Of a stretch of 64,000 bases of DNA, positions 27,852-36,336 are shown one piece after another. Position 1 is the stretch's first letter, and each line of letters opens with the position of its first letter. The DNA lies in NCBI GenBank assembly GCA_019639255.1, contig JAHBSF010000025.1, forward strand, positions 1 through 64,000, written 5' to 3'. The stretch is from Acidobacteriota bacterium (lineage in GTDB: Bacteria > Acidobacteriota > Blastocatellia > RBC074). The position numbers and the translations under genes were made by a program. The notes under the pieces were generated by a model that searched no databases, was not told the origin of the DNA, and saw only the letters and a list, made by a program, of their open reading frames with translations.

Positions 27852-28400
27852 TCACAGGTCCATCAATCCTTCCGGCGGATCCACCACAATCCGCTTGCGC
27901 TCGATGTTCACCGTGGTGCAGATCGATGCCGCAAGCGGTATCAGAACTTCGCGTCCGGGTTGCGCTGCGGCCTCGACAACCAGCAGCGGAGCCGCCCCGT
28001 AATGATCGACGCGCCGCACCCGGCCTATTATCTCTCCGTCCGGCAGTTCGACATCGCAATCCACGAGGTCGAAATCGTAGTAGGCGTCGGGCGGAAGCGC
28101 CGTCAGTTCGTCGCGTTCGATGCCGAGCCTTACGCCGCGCAGCGCCTCGGCGCTCGTCATATCGTCGCAACCAGCGAGCTTCAGCACCACGCGCCCCTTG
28201 TGCATACGCGCCCGCTCGATGACCACCTCGCGGACATCTTCAGCGCCCGGGCGAAAAGCCCAAGCCCGCCGCATGCGTGCAAACCGCTCCGGAAAGTCGG
28301 TCATCAGGGCCGCGATCACCTCGCCGCGCAAACCCTGCGGACGCGCAATCTCGGCGACCGAAATCAGATCGCCGGTCTGCGGCGGAAATTCGCGGCTCAT
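27852..28400 (-). CDS. rimM: Ribosome maturation factor RimM
   Basis: 182 residues. RimM helps mature the 30S head by binding S19. N-terminal beta-barrel: [20 protein letters not shown]; then the PRC-barrel half with [22 protein letters not shown] and [31 protein letters not shown]. Start overlaps the khpA stop by 4 nt. After the stop comes a repeat island before trmD. Confidence 0.94.
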   Translation of the reverse strand: MSREFPPQTGDLISVAEIARPQGLRGEVIAALMTDFPERFARMRRAWAFRPGAEDVREVVIERARMHKGRVVLKLAGCDDMTSAEALRGVRLGIERDELTALPPDAYYDFDLVDCDVELPDGEIIGRVRRVDHYGAAPLLVVEAAAQPGREVLIPLAASICTTVNIERKRIVVDPPEGLMDL

Positions 28401-28627
28401 TCCACGATTTCCAGCACTACGCGCTTCTTCTGCTTGGAACCCGATGCGCCGAGAATCGTCCTGATGGCGCGCGCCGTGCGCCCCTGCTTGCCAATCACCT
28501 TACCGAGATCCCCGTCCGCTACGCGCAACTCCACAACCGTCGCCTGCGATCCTTCGTGCTCCTGCGCGCGAACCGCTTCGGGACGATCCACCAGCGCTCT
28601 GGCGATCAACTCTACAAGCTCTTTCAT
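28397..28627 (-). CDS. khpA: KH-domain RNA-binding protein KhpA
   Basis: 76 residues forming a single KH domain: [16 protein letters not shown], then the [18 protein letters not shown] motif that contacts RNA. It is the usual neighbour between rpsP and rimM. The ATG at 28627 has CGGAAGA upstream. A 15-bp tandem duplication (CCGCCGTATCTCAGG x2, about 28632-28661) lies just upstream and overlaps the rpsP stop. Confidence 0.93.
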   Translation of the reverse strand: MKELVELIARALVDRPEAVRAQEHEGSQATVVELRVADGDLGKVIGKQGRTARAIRTILGASGSKQKKRVVLEIVE

Positions 28628-28656
28628 TCTTCCGCCGTATCTCAGGCCGCCGTATC

Positions 28657-28908
28657 TCAGGCCGCCGCTTCGGTCTGCCCGCTCTTGCGAATCAATCCCT
28701 GAACGGTGTCGGTAGGCTGTGCGCCGCGCGCAATCCAGTAACTGATCCGCTCGTGGTCGAGCTTCAACTCGACCGGCTGCCGGCACGGGTTGTAGTAGCC
28801 GACGATTTCGACGAAGCGGCCGTCGCGTTTTGCCTGTTTTTCGGCCACAACCACGCGATAAAACGGCCTCTTCTTGGCGCCCTGTCTGGTCAATCTGATC
28901 GCTAACAA
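28657..28908 (-). CDS. rpsP: 30S ribosomal protein S16
   Basis: 83 residues: [50 protein letters not shown]. The start is TTG 28908: GGAGG lies 8 nt upstream, and the residues match the S16 N-terminus (M)LAIRLTR exactly from there, so an upstream in-frame ATG is not needed. A UUG start on a ribosomal protein gene may limit translation. It follows ffh by 66 nt. Confidence 0.95.
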   Translation of the reverse strand: MLAIRLTRQGAKKRPFYRVVVAEKQAKRDGRFVEIVGYYNPCRQPVELKLDHERISYWIARGAQPTDTVQGLIRKSGQTEAAA

Positions 28909-28974
28909 AATGTTTACCTCCGAGAGTGTTGACGCTCGCAACAATAACGACGCACGGCAGTGCGGTCGCGCCGC

Positions 28975-30372
28975 TTAACGCCGTTTCTTTTTCTTCTTTT
29001 TCCTCTTCGAGCCGATGCCCGTAATCCTGCGCGCCACGCGACCGCCCAGACCGCCGAGCATCCCGCCCTGCGTCATCTGCCGCATCATGCGCCGCATCTC
29101 TACGTACTGCTTCAACAGATTGTTGACATCCGAAACGTTCGTGCCGCTGCCGAGCGCTATGCGCCGCCGCCGCTGCCCGTTGATGATCTGATGCCGCTCG
29201 CGCTCAAGCGGCGTCATCGAATTGATGATCGCCTCGGTCTTCTTCAGCTCGCGCTCCATCTGCGCCGTCATCTCCGGCGTCATCTTCGGCATTCCGCCGA
29301 ACAGATCGCCCGGAATCATCGACAGAATCGAATCGAGCGAGCCGAGCTTCTTTACCTGACGAAGCTGATCGCGGAAATCTTCGAGCGTAAACTCGTCGGA
29401 TTCGAGCTTCTCCTGAAGCTTGAGTGCTTCCTTCTCATCGACCTCCGACTGCACCTTCTCTATGAGCGACAATACATCGCCCATTCCGAGTATGCGCGAT
29501 GCTATGCGTTCGGGGTAGAACGGTTCGAGCGCGTCGTATTTCTCGCCCACGCCCACGAACTTGATCGGCTGCCCCGTCACCTCCCTGATCGAAAGCGCCG
29601 CGCCGCCGCGCGCATCGCCGTCCATCTTGGTCAGGACCACACCCGTAAGCCCAAGCCGCTCGTTGAACTCCCGCGCGCTCTGCACCGCATCCTGCCCCGT
29701 CATCGCATCGGCTACAAACAGTATCTCCGAGGGCTGCATCTCGCGCTTGATCGAATCCAGCTCGGTCATCAACTCTTCGTCTATGTGCAGACGCCCGGCC
29801 GTGTCGATCAGCAGCGTATCAAACCCCACCTGCTCGCAGTGCAACCGCGCCGCACGGCACAACTCCAGCGGATCGCTCAATCCCTCGCCCGCAAATACCG
29901 GTATCCCGAGCGCCTTGCCGATTACCGCAAGCTGATCGCGCGCGGCCGGACGGTATACGTCTACCGAAAGCAGCAGCGGATTGCGGTTCTGATTCTGTTG
30001 CAGCCAGCGCGAAATCTTGCCCGTAGATGTAGTCTTTCCCGACCCCTGCAAACCGACGATCATCACCGGATTCGGGCGCCGCGAAGTAAAGAGCAACCGG
30101 CTCGAGGTGCCGCCGAGCATGCGCACCATTTCGTCGTAAACGATCTTGACGACCTGCTGCCCGGGCGAAAGCTGCTGCAACACGGCCTGCCCGATCGCCT
30201 GCTCCTTGACCCGCTCGATGAACCCGCGCACTACCTTGAAGTTGACGTCGGCCTCAAGCAGCGCTATCCGGATTTCGCGCATCGCCAGATCCAGATGCTC
30301 CGGCGTCAGGCGGCTTTCGCCCCGCAAATCCTTCAATACCTTCTTGAGTTTGTCCGACAGCGCTTCAAACAT
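28975..30372 (-). CDS. ffh: Signal recognition particle protein Ffh
   Basis: 465-residue SRP54 GTPase that binds signal peptides and 4.5S RNA. N domain ([16 protein letters not shown]), then the G domain with P-loop [49 protein letters not shown] and [12 protein letters not shown]; then the Met-rich M domain ([12 protein letters not shown]) and a basic tail of lysines. No Shine-Dalgarno sequence precedes the ATG; a 13-bp tandem repeat lies there instead. It is first in the ribosomal/SRP operon. Confidence 0.97.
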   Translation of the reverse strand: MFEALSDKLKKVLKDLRGESRLTPEHLDLAMREIRIALLEADVNFKVVRGFIERVKEQAIGQAVLQQLSPGQQVVKIVYDEMVRMLGGTSSRLLFTSRRPNPVMIVGLQGSGKTTSTGKISRWLQQNQNRNPLLLSVDVYRPAARDQLAVIGKALGIPVFAGEGLSDPLELCRAARLHCEQVGFDTLLIDTAGRLHIDEELMTELDSIKREMQPSEILFVADAMTGQDAVQSAREFNERLGLTGVVLTKMDGDARGGAALSIREVTGQPIKFVGVGEKYDALEPFYPERIASRILGMGDVLSLIEKVQSEVDEKEALKLQEKLESDEFTLEDFRDQLRQVKKLGSLDSILSMIPGDLFGGMPKMTPEMTAQMERELKKTEAIINSMTPLERERHQIINGQRRRRIALGSGTNVSDVNNLLKQYVEMRRMMRQMTQGGMLGGLGGRVARRITGIGSKRKKKKKKRR

Positions 30373-30374
30373 AT

Positions 30375-30417
30375 GACTACAAGCTTTGACTACAAGCTTT
30401 GACTACAAGGACTACAG
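30375..30417. repeat. 13-bp tandem repeat in the ffh leader
   Basis: GACTACAAGCTTT twice in full (30375-30387, 30388-30400), then GACTACAAG and GACTACAG. It begins two bases before the ffh start codon and replaces any ribosome-binding site. Confidence 0.85.
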
Positions 30418-30456
30418 CGACACTACCGCCACCTTGACGCCTGGCGCAAAACCGTA

Positions 30457-30486
30457 AGGATATAGACCGCAGGGCCGGATTGTCAA
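30457..30486 (-). promoter_or_regulatory. Likely sigma70 promoter of the ffh operon
   Basis: Minus strand: -35 TTGACA (30481-30486); -10 either TATATC (16-bp spacer) or TATCCT (18-bp spacer) within 30457-30464. About 85 nt upstream of the ffh start. Confidence 0.55.
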
Positions 30487-30604
30487 GCAACACTCCGGGT
30501 CCGCGTGGGCAGTCGGTTGAGCGGTTTGGGTGCGACGGGGGCGGCGGTATTTCTTCCGCACCCTTGCCGCGTCGGGGGTTGCGTGGTTTTGCCGCAGCCG
30601 GTAT

Positions 30605-31171
30605 TCAGCACAGCGTCTTGACGAGATTCTGTATCGCCTTGAACTCGGGTGTTCCGGCCGCGCCGCACAGTTCAAACAGCGCCATCTCGATTGTGGAAAT
30701 CACGGCGCCGGAACGAGCGAGCTTTTCTATGGCGGCATCGCGGTTGTGCGGCAGGCGCGAGGCGATGGCGTCGGTCGGTATGTGCACCTGATAGCCGAGC
30801 GCAATCAGGTCGTGCGCGGTCTGGCTGACGCATATGTGCGCCTCGATGCCGCATACGATCACCTGCTCTACGTGGCGCTCGCGCAGCTTCAGATCGAAAT
30901 CCGGCGCACCACACGCCGAAAAAACCAGCTTCTCTATCGGTTCGATTCCATCCGGAAGCTTCGCGGCGACTTCCGCCGCCGTGCGCCCGAGCCCCTTCGG
31001 ATACTGCTCCGTAACGATCACGGGCGCGCCGAGCAGCGCCGCCCCTTCGACCAATACCCCTATGCGGTCGGCGAGCGCGCCGAATTCGGCAATCATTGGC
31101 CGAAACGCCTCCTGCATATCGATAACCGCAAGCGCGGCGCGTTTCCGTTCAAGCATCGCCGGATGCCTCAT
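30605..31171 (-). CDS. Isochorismatase-family cysteine hydrolase
   Basis: 188 residues. The catalytic triad regions are present: Asp in ALAVIDMQEAFRP, Lys in EPIEKLVFSAC, and nucleophilic Cys in VIVCGIEAHICVSQTA. The family hydrolyses amides, such as nicotinamide, or isochorismate; closest in feel to the YcaC-like group, but the substrate is not predictable. ATG 31171 is chosen with GGAGG upstream; a TTG at 31189 is possible. Single-gene unit, divergent from the secreted protein at 31399. Confidence 0.87.
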   Translation of the reverse strand: MRHPAMLERKRAALAVIDMQEAFRPMIAEFGALADRIGVLVEGAALLGAPVIVTEQYPKGLGRTAAEVAAKLPDGIEPIEKLVFSACGAPDFDLKLRERHVEQVIVCGIEAHICVSQTAHDLIALGYQVHIPTDAIASRLPHNRDAAIEKLARSGAVISTIEMALFELCGAAGTPEFKAIQNLVKTLC

Positions 31172-31230
31172 GACCTGCCCTCCCCACAATCGTTTCGCCC
31201 AAAATCAAACTACACCACATTGAAACATAA

Positions 31231-31326
31231 AAGAACGATAACGGAACAAACGAAATAAAACGAAAATTACGGAAAAGTTCAATATTTCCGTCTGTTCCGT
31301 TTATTCCGTCTGTTCCGTTTTTCTCT
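31231..31326. repeat. P-family palindrome, copy 8
   Basis: Core AGAACGATAACGGAACA ... TGTTCCGTTTTTCTCT, forward centre GGAAAAGTTCAATATT. Flanking arms ACCACATTGAAACA (left) and TGTTCCAATGT (right) continue the pairing and resemble the F3 arm (CCACGAAACATTGGGACA). Located between divergent genes. Confidence 0.82.
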
Positions 31327-31398
31327 GCTGTGTTCCAATGTCATGCGGATGGTGAGCCGCCGTGCGATCCGAATAAAAGCTGTAAAGGAGCTTTCCCG

Positions 31399-32142
31399 AT
31401 GAAACATCGCCAACCGCATCTATCTGCTCCCGCGCTTATCATTGCCGCACTCGCGCTGTGCGCAGCATCTATGTCCGCTGCGCAGACTGCAGCCTCGGGC
31501 CGGTGGGAAGGGGAAATCAAAACGCCGGGTCAGGGCATACGCATCATTCTGGAACTGGTCGAAGGCGCGCGCTGGCGGGGCATCGCCTCGTTTCCGGATC
31601 AGTCCGATGTGGAACTCCGGCTGCTCGATCTCAAGGTCGAAGGCCCGGAGGTTTCATTCAGGATGCCCGCCGCCCCGGGCTACCCGTCGTTCAGGGGCAA
31701 AATCTCGGACGACGGCCAGTCCATCGCCGGCGAATTCCTGCAAAGCGGCCAGGCGCTGCCAACCGCATTGAAACGCAAGGGCGACCCGGGCTTCAAACCC
31801 GCTCCCCCTCCCGCTCCAAACCCCGTACTCGAGGCCCTGAGCGGCGACTGGGAAGGCGCCCTGCAGGTCGGAGACCAATCCCTCCGACTCAAACTCAAGC
31901 TTGCACCCAACGCCGGCGACGATATACCAGGCTTTCTCGACTCCCTCGATCAGCAAACCCTCATACCCGTCAATACCCTCACCGCCGAAAACGACTCCTT
32001 CCGCATCGACCTCGACCTTATACAGGGCTCATTCTCCGGTAAACTCTCTCCCGATCGCTCCTCCTGGCAGGGCAAATGGGAACAACCCGGCATCTCCCGC
32101 CCCCTCTCCTTCAAACGCTCCACCATCCCTAAAAAACCCTGA
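31399..32142 (+). CDS. Secreted protein with two tandem lipocalin-like beta domains
   Basis: 247 residues; ATG 31399 with AAGGAG 8 nt upstream. Signal peptide (LIIAALALCAASMSAAQ). Two homologous halves: GRWEGEIKTPGQGIRIILEL...SFRGKISDDGQSIAGEF...LPTALKRK and GDWEGALQVGDQSLRLKLKL...SFSGKLSPDRSSWQGKW...LSFKR, joined by a proline-rich linker (KPAPPPAPNPV). This domain is often the N-terminal part of secreted alpha/beta-hydrolases; here the hydrolase is missing, so a binding role is likely. Function unknown. Confidence 0.75.
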   Translation: MKHRQPHLSAPALIIAALALCAASMSAAQTAASGRWEGEIKTPGQGIRIILELVEGARWRGIASFPDQSDVELRLLDLKVEGPEVSFRMPAAPGYPSFRGKISDDGQSIAGEFLQSGQALPTALKRKGDPGFKPAPPPAPNPVLEALSGDWEGALQVGDQSLRLKLKLAPNAGDDIPGFLDSLDQQTLIPVNTLTAENDSFRIDLDLIQGSFSGKLSPDRSSWQGKWEQPGISRPLSFKRSTIPKKP

Positions 32143-32321
32143 TGTCTATGAAAAATCCAAGACAAATACTGTGCAATACCATCATGTTTCTACGATTTTG
32201 AGACAGTTTTGTGACATTTGGCTGCGAGATTAGTAGGTGACAGCGAGGGGGGGGGCTGGGGCGAATCAGGAGCAGGTTCGGGATAGTGCGGAGCCTGGTT
32301 TGAGCGGCTCCCCTTCAGAGA

Positions 32322-32395
32322 AAAGGCGCCAGGGTTGGCCGGTTGATTACATATCGGGGGTAATCGTTGGGGAGCCGGTTGATCCTGGCGCCTTT
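32322..32395. terminator. Structured hairpin between convergent genes
   Basis: A perfect 12-bp outer stem AAAGGCGCCAGG / CCTGGCGCCTTT, an inner CCGG/CCGG pairing, and an apical stem GATTAC/GTAATC around ATATCGGGG. On the minus strand TTTTCTCT follows the stem, on plus TTTGTATT. It lies between convergent genes ending at 32142 and 32457, so a two-way terminator is the simple reading; the internal complexity is more than a terminator needs. Confidence 0.6.
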
Positions 32396-32406
32396 GTATT
32401 GTCAGG

Positions 32407-32457
32407 AAGAGAGATCCGTAATTTTCGTCTTTTTTCGTTTGTTCCGTTATCTCTCTT
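32407..32457. repeat. P-family half-copy 9
   Basis: Only the right half of a P element: AAGAGAGATCCGTAATTTTCG...TTTCGTTTGTTCCGTTATCTCTCTT, with a short stub of the left arm. It abuts the stop codon of the ricin-lectin gene. Confidence 0.75.
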
Positions 32458-33665
32458 CAGTTGCCGATGCGCCAGCGCTGGCTGCGTTCATTGCCGCAGC
32501 GCCACTGGTGGACATTGGCGCCCCGGTTGCGGCTCTGTTCCTGAACATCCAGGCACATGCCGCTGCCGACATTGACTATACGGTACAACCCGCTGCCGAC
32601 GCTTTCGAGCCTCCAGCGCTGATTGTTGCGTCCGCTCCAGCTATACTGCTGGGCGTTTGCGCCGTTGCTGTTGAGGTTGACATCGGAAATCTCCAGGACG
32701 CGATTGCTGTTGCGATTCAGGAAGACGAACTCGTTGCGTCCGGCCTCGATGACTTCCCATTCCTGATTATCGACGCGGGTATAATCCCACTGCACGATAA
32801 TGGCGCCGTCTTCGCGGCTATCGGCGCCCACGCCGAGCACCTTGCCGCTGTTTTCATTGGTGACCGGCCCGCTGAAGCGCACTGTGCCGTTCGGCCGATT
32901 GGCGCCCCAGCCGCCGCCCGGCCGGTTCCCCCCCGGACGATTCCACCCGCCGCCGCCCGGCCGGTTGCCCCCGATATAGCTCGTCCTGCCGTCCTGAAAA
33001 GTGATCTGCCCCTGTTCGACGCGACCGCGCCGATTATCGACCAACACATCGAAATCGAAATTCACCCGATTGCGCCCGCTGCGCATCTGCCCGCGACCGC
33101 GCACGCCCTGATCGTTGCCGGGGGCGTTGTAAAGATTGGCGCTGCTGAAGGTAACGGTCGCCTGCTGACCGTAATCGCGCTGAATCTGTTCCTGCACGGC
33201 GTCGCGAGCCGCCTGCCGCGCATCGCCGCTCCAGTTGCCTCCCGGTCTGCCCGGTCCGCCCGGTCCTCCCTGCCATCCGGGCCTTCCGCCCTCCCAGTTG
33301 CCTCGCCAGTCATAACGCGCATTTGCGACGTCTCCCGTGCGGCGGTTGATGAGTACATCGTAATAAAAGATCCGTCTTCCACCATCATTACGCGTAGCGA
33401 CGCCCGTGCCCGTAACGCGCGTCTCGGTGTTGGAGGCGGACTGCTCTGCGGCGTCATTGTTGAACTGTACATTGGTATCCCGCGCCACGTCGGCTTCTAT
33501 GCGCACGCGAATCGATTCCTGCGCTCGCGTGATGGGTCTGTTGCCCTGTCCGAACTGTCCGAAAGCGCTTCCTGTTGTGAACATCAAACAGGCCATCGCG
33601 AAAAGCAGCATTCCGCCGCCTGCACGATTCCCGATCATTCCATATCCTCTTTGTCTTTTATTCAT
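32457..33665 (-). CDS. Secreted protein with C-terminal ricin B-type lectin domain
   Basis: 402 residues; ATG 33665 with GGGGGA upstream. Signal peptide (GGMLLFAMACLMFTTGSAFGQ). Two similar N-terminal modules (RVRIEADVARDTNVQFNND and QEQIQRDYGQQATVTFSSA) separated by a Gly/Pro/Trp-rich linker, then a second GGG/Asn/Arg-rich linker and a RICIN trefoil (about 275-402) with QW and 'NQRWRL', 'SQRWRIGN' blades. Likely binds sugar at the cell surface or outside. The role of the N-terminal modules is unknown. Confidence 0.8.
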   Translation of the reverse strand: MNKRQRGYGMIGNRAGGGMLLFAMACLMFTTGSAFGQFGQGNRPITRAQESIRVRIEADVARDTNVQFNNDAAEQSASNTETRVTGTGVATRNDGGRRIFYYDVLINRRTGDVANARYDWRGNWEGGRPGWQGGPGGPGRPGGNWSGDARQAARDAVQEQIQRDYGQQATVTFSSANLYNAPGNDQGVRGRGQMRSGRNRVNFDFDVLVDNRRGRVEQGQITFQDGRTSYIGGNRPGGGGWNRPGGNRPGGGWGANRPNGTVRFSGPVTNENSGKVLGVGADSREDGAIIVQWDYTRVDNQEWEVIEAGRNEFVFLNRNSNRVLEISDVNLNSNGANAQQYSWSGRNNQRWRLESVGSGLYRIVNVGSGMCLDVQEQSRNRGANVHQWRCGNERSQRWRIGN

Positions 33666-33772
33666 CTGGGTTCCCCCTTCCTGGGTCGCGAATGGTTTGG
33701 TGAGGTCTGTTGTCATCGTATTTTGGGGATGATGCGAGTCTAACGATACGCTTTCATGAATGCAAATCCGCT

Positions 33773-33879
33773 GAGAGATAACGGAACAGACGAAATAAAC
33801 AAAACAAACGGAAAGAAGGCCAGACTATGCTTTTTTCCGTTTGTTCCGTCTTATTTGGTTTGTTCCGTTATCTCTCTTT
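33773..33879. repeat. P-family palindrome, copy 10
   Basis: Arms AGAGATAACGGAACAGACGAAATAA / TTGGTTTGTTCCGTTATCTCT with a different centre (GGCCAGACTATGC). The right arm supplies the last codons of the S1/P1 nuclease gene. Confidence 0.88.
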
Positions 33880-34761
33880 GCTCGTCGCCCATGCCGTCCA
33901 CCACAGATCGCGCAGCATCTCCGCTCCGGCTGCAAGCCTCTCGGCGGCAAACTTCTTGTGTTCGGCCGAAGTATTCGACTCGCCGAAAGCCTCGCGCTGG
34001 TCGAGTATGTACAACTGCTCGACCAGCGCGTGCGAACGCTCGATATATTCGATGACGCCTTCGCGCGGTTGCTCGATTGTGCGCGCAGACGAGCCTACGA
34101 GCGGCAACACATCCTCCAACCGTATACGCGCACGTACGAACTCTTCTTCAAAACGCGCGTGGAAGCCGCGCTCGCGCGAATACGTCGTATACCCTTTCGG
34201 ATTATCCCCAACCCAGCCGTTGTGATGCATCGTCGTGTGATGCGGATTTGCGGCGTCCGCAACGTAATGCCCCAGTATTCCCGCATCGTTTATTATGCGC
34301 TGCTCTATGTACCGCTTCCTGGTCCGGTCTTTTTCCGCGCGCCACAACCTGAACTCTATGCGCAGGCGCTGAAATACTTCGACAATGCGGTAGGGAACGA
34401 AGCCGGCTTCGGCCGGCTTGCGCCCCGCCTTGACCAGTTCGGCGATGAAGTCGTAGCGATTGGCTGCCTTCAGAGCCCCAGGGGGAACAAATTCAAGGTC
34501 TATGTAATGATCGGGCGCCGCGCCGCCAATAGCGCGGTCGAGATCAAATTCGGCGCGGTCGCGCCAGCGGTCGGGTTCCGGATTGAGATACGAAAGCTGC
34601 TCGACCGACCTGCGAAAAAACGCGGGCATTTCCGCAGGAAGCCTGAGCGCTGCTGCGCGCCCCGACAACCGGTGCCCGTGATCGCCCCAGCCCTTAACGC
34701 CGTACGGCGAAGCAAGCAGCAATCCCGCCGCTACAATCAACAGCAACAATCCACGCTTCAA
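33868..34761 (-). CDS. S1/P1-type zinc nuclease or phospholipase C-like protein
   Basis: 297 residues with a signal peptide (LLLLIVAAGLLLAS). After cleavage the mature N-terminal region has WGDHGHRLSGRAA, then DHYIDLE and LGHYVADAANPHH: the Trp/His/Asp zinc-ligand layout of S1/P1 nuclease and PC-PLC. Acts outside the cytoplasm on single-stranded nucleic acid or on phospholipid. The C-terminal SKER and stop (AGCAAAGAGAGATAA) are written by the arm of a P palindrome. It follows the PhoD gene on the same strand by 30 nt, a plausible nucleotide-scavenging pair. Confidence 0.83.
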   Translation of the reverse strand: MKRGLLLLIVAAGLLLASPYGVKGWGDHGHRLSGRAAALRLPAEMPAFFRRSVEQLSYLNPEPDRWRDRAEFDLDRAIGGAAPDHYIDLEFVPPGALKAANRYDFIAELVKAGRKPAEAGFVPYRIVEVFQRLRIEFRLWRAEKDRTRKRYIEQRIINDAGILGHYVADAANPHHTTMHHNGWVGDNPKGYTTYSRERGFHARFEEEFVRARIRLEDVLPLVGSSARTIEQPREGVIEYIERSHALVEQLYILDQREAFGESNTSAEHKKFAAERLAAGAEMLRDLWWTAWATSKER

Positions 34762-34791
34762 TTTTCTCTCCTTGATTTCGTCCCTGAGACT

Positions 34792-36336
34792 TCATACCGA
34801 CGGCGTCAATGCCGCTTCATAAATCTTCTCGCCCGTCAGATTATGCAGGGCGACTTTCATCACCTGAGTTTGTGCGTCGATTTCCACGGCGCCGAAAAAC
34901 TGCAACCCGTCGCTCGGCGGGCGGTTCTGCTTCATCCCCGGCGGCAGGCTCATAAACCTCACCTCGGGCCCGAAGGTATTGTCGAGCCGCCCCGGTCCGA
35001 ACGTGCCGGCGTTCAAAGGCCCGGCGATGAACTCCCAGAACGGATCGAATTCGGTGAACTGCGCTCGCGCCGGATCGTAATGATGCGCTGCGGCGTAATG
35101 CACATCCGCCGTCACCCATACGACGTTGCGAATGCGATTCTCCCTGATGAAACGCAATAGTTCGGCCACTTCGAGTTCGCGTCCGAGCGCCGGGCCGTCC
35201 CCGTTTGCGCAGTTCTCAAACGCTTCGGGGCCGTCGGTCACTACAAGGCCGATCGGCATATCGGACGCCATAACCTTCCACCGGGCGCGCGAAGCCAGCA
35301 GCCTTTGTTTGATCCAGCGCAACTGCCCGGCGCCGAAAAACTCCGTTTCAGGCGTTCTTTCCGTTTGCCGGTTGTATGTGTTGGGTCCGCGGTAGCTGCG
35401 CTTGTCGAGCATTATGACTTCGAGCAGCGGGCCGTAATCGAACGCGCGGTATATGCGCTCGGGATCGAGTCTGTCGGGCGCAATCGGCAGATAATCGAGA
35501 AACGCCCGCCGCGCGCGAGCCGCCAGCAGGTCTATGCTTTTTTCCGAATAACGCGCATCATCGAGCACCTGACCCGGGTACCAGTTGTTGCGCACTTCGT
35601 GATCGTCCCACTGTGCGAGAACGGGCACTTCCGCGTTGAAGCGGCGCAGCGCCGCATCCATCAGGTTGTAGCGGTAATTGCCGCGAAACTCGTCGAGCGT
35701 TTCCGCTACTTTGGACTTTTCCGGCGTCACGATGTTGCGCCATATGCGCCCGTCGTCGAGTTTGACTTCGGATTGCAGCGGACCGTCGGCGTAAATCGTA
35801 TCTCCGGAATGGATGAAGAAATCGGGCTGCAACCGGCGCATCGCGTCAAAGATCTTCATGCCGCCGAACCCGGTATTGATCCCCCAGCCCTGTCCTACTA
35901 CATCCCCGCCCCAGACGAAACGAAGGTTGCGGTGCGTTCGCGGCGCGGTGCGAAACGAGCCGTTCAATGGCTCGCTGTGCGCGCGGTTGTCGGCAAGCGA
36001 CTGCCATACGACGCGATAGAAAATGCGCTCGCCCGGCGGCAGATCCGCGAGTATCGCACGTGCGGTGAAATCCGACGATTCAAGCGCCGCAGGCCCCGAA
36101 ATGCGCGTTGAATTTCGGAACGATTCATCGGTCGCCCATTCGACGATCATCCGCGCCGCACGATCCGCGCGCGACCAGACTACGCCGCTCGTCGCCCGCA
36201 CATCCCCGACTTGCACGCCGCTTGCCGCGACGGGGATCGATTGCGGAAGTGCGATGATTGCCGGGAATCCGAATGAAGCGCAGGGCGGCAGCAGGGCGCC
36301 TGCGCCGGTGAGGGCGAGAAATCGTCGTCGGTTCAT
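34792..36336 (-). CDS. phoD: Alkaline phosphatase D (PhoD) family protein, Tat-exported
   Basis: 514 residues. N-terminus MNRRRFLALTGAGALLP is a twin-arginine signal. PhoD N-terminal domain (GVQVGDVRATSGVVWSRAD), then the metallophosphatase core: FVWGGDVVGQGWG, HSGDTIYADGP, AQWDDHEVRNNWYPG, MLDKRSYRGPN and VTADVHYAAAHHYDP. It is a Ca/Fe-dependent phosphodiesterase or phosphomonoesterase active outside the cytoplasm. ATG 36336 overlaps the stop of the upstream Uma2 gene by 4 nt. Confidence 0.9.
   Translation of the reverse strand: MNRRRFLALTGAGALLPPCASFGFPAIIALPQSIPVAASGVQVGDVRATSGVVWSRADRAARMIVEWATDESFRNSTRISGPAALESSDFTARAILADLPPGERIFYRVVWQSLADNRAHSEPLNGSFRTAPRTHRNLRFVWGGDVVGQGWGINTGFGGMKIFDAMRRLQPDFFIHSGDTIYADGPLQSEVKLDDGRIWRNIVTPEKSKVAETLDEFRGNYRYNLMDAALRRFNAEVPVLAQWDDHEVRNNWYPGQVLDDARYSEKSIDLLAARARRAFLDYLPIAPDRLDPERIYRAFDYGPLLEVIMLDKRSYRGPNTYNRQTERTPETEFFGAGQLRWIKQRLLASRARWKVMASDMPIGLVVTDGPEAFENCANGDGPALGRELEVAELLRFIRENRIRNVVWVTADVHYAAAHHYDPARAQFTEFDPFWEFIAGPLNAGTFGPGRLDNTFGPEVRFMSLPPGMKQNRPPSDGLQFFGAVEIDAQTQVMKVALHNLTGEKIYEAALTPSV

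Noticed and set aside
30412-30604. Small gene or SRP RNA between ffh and the isochorismatase-like gene
   Set aside because: No ribosome site or protein family in the open frames and no 4.5S RNA-like core sequence recognised; only a promoter is supported.
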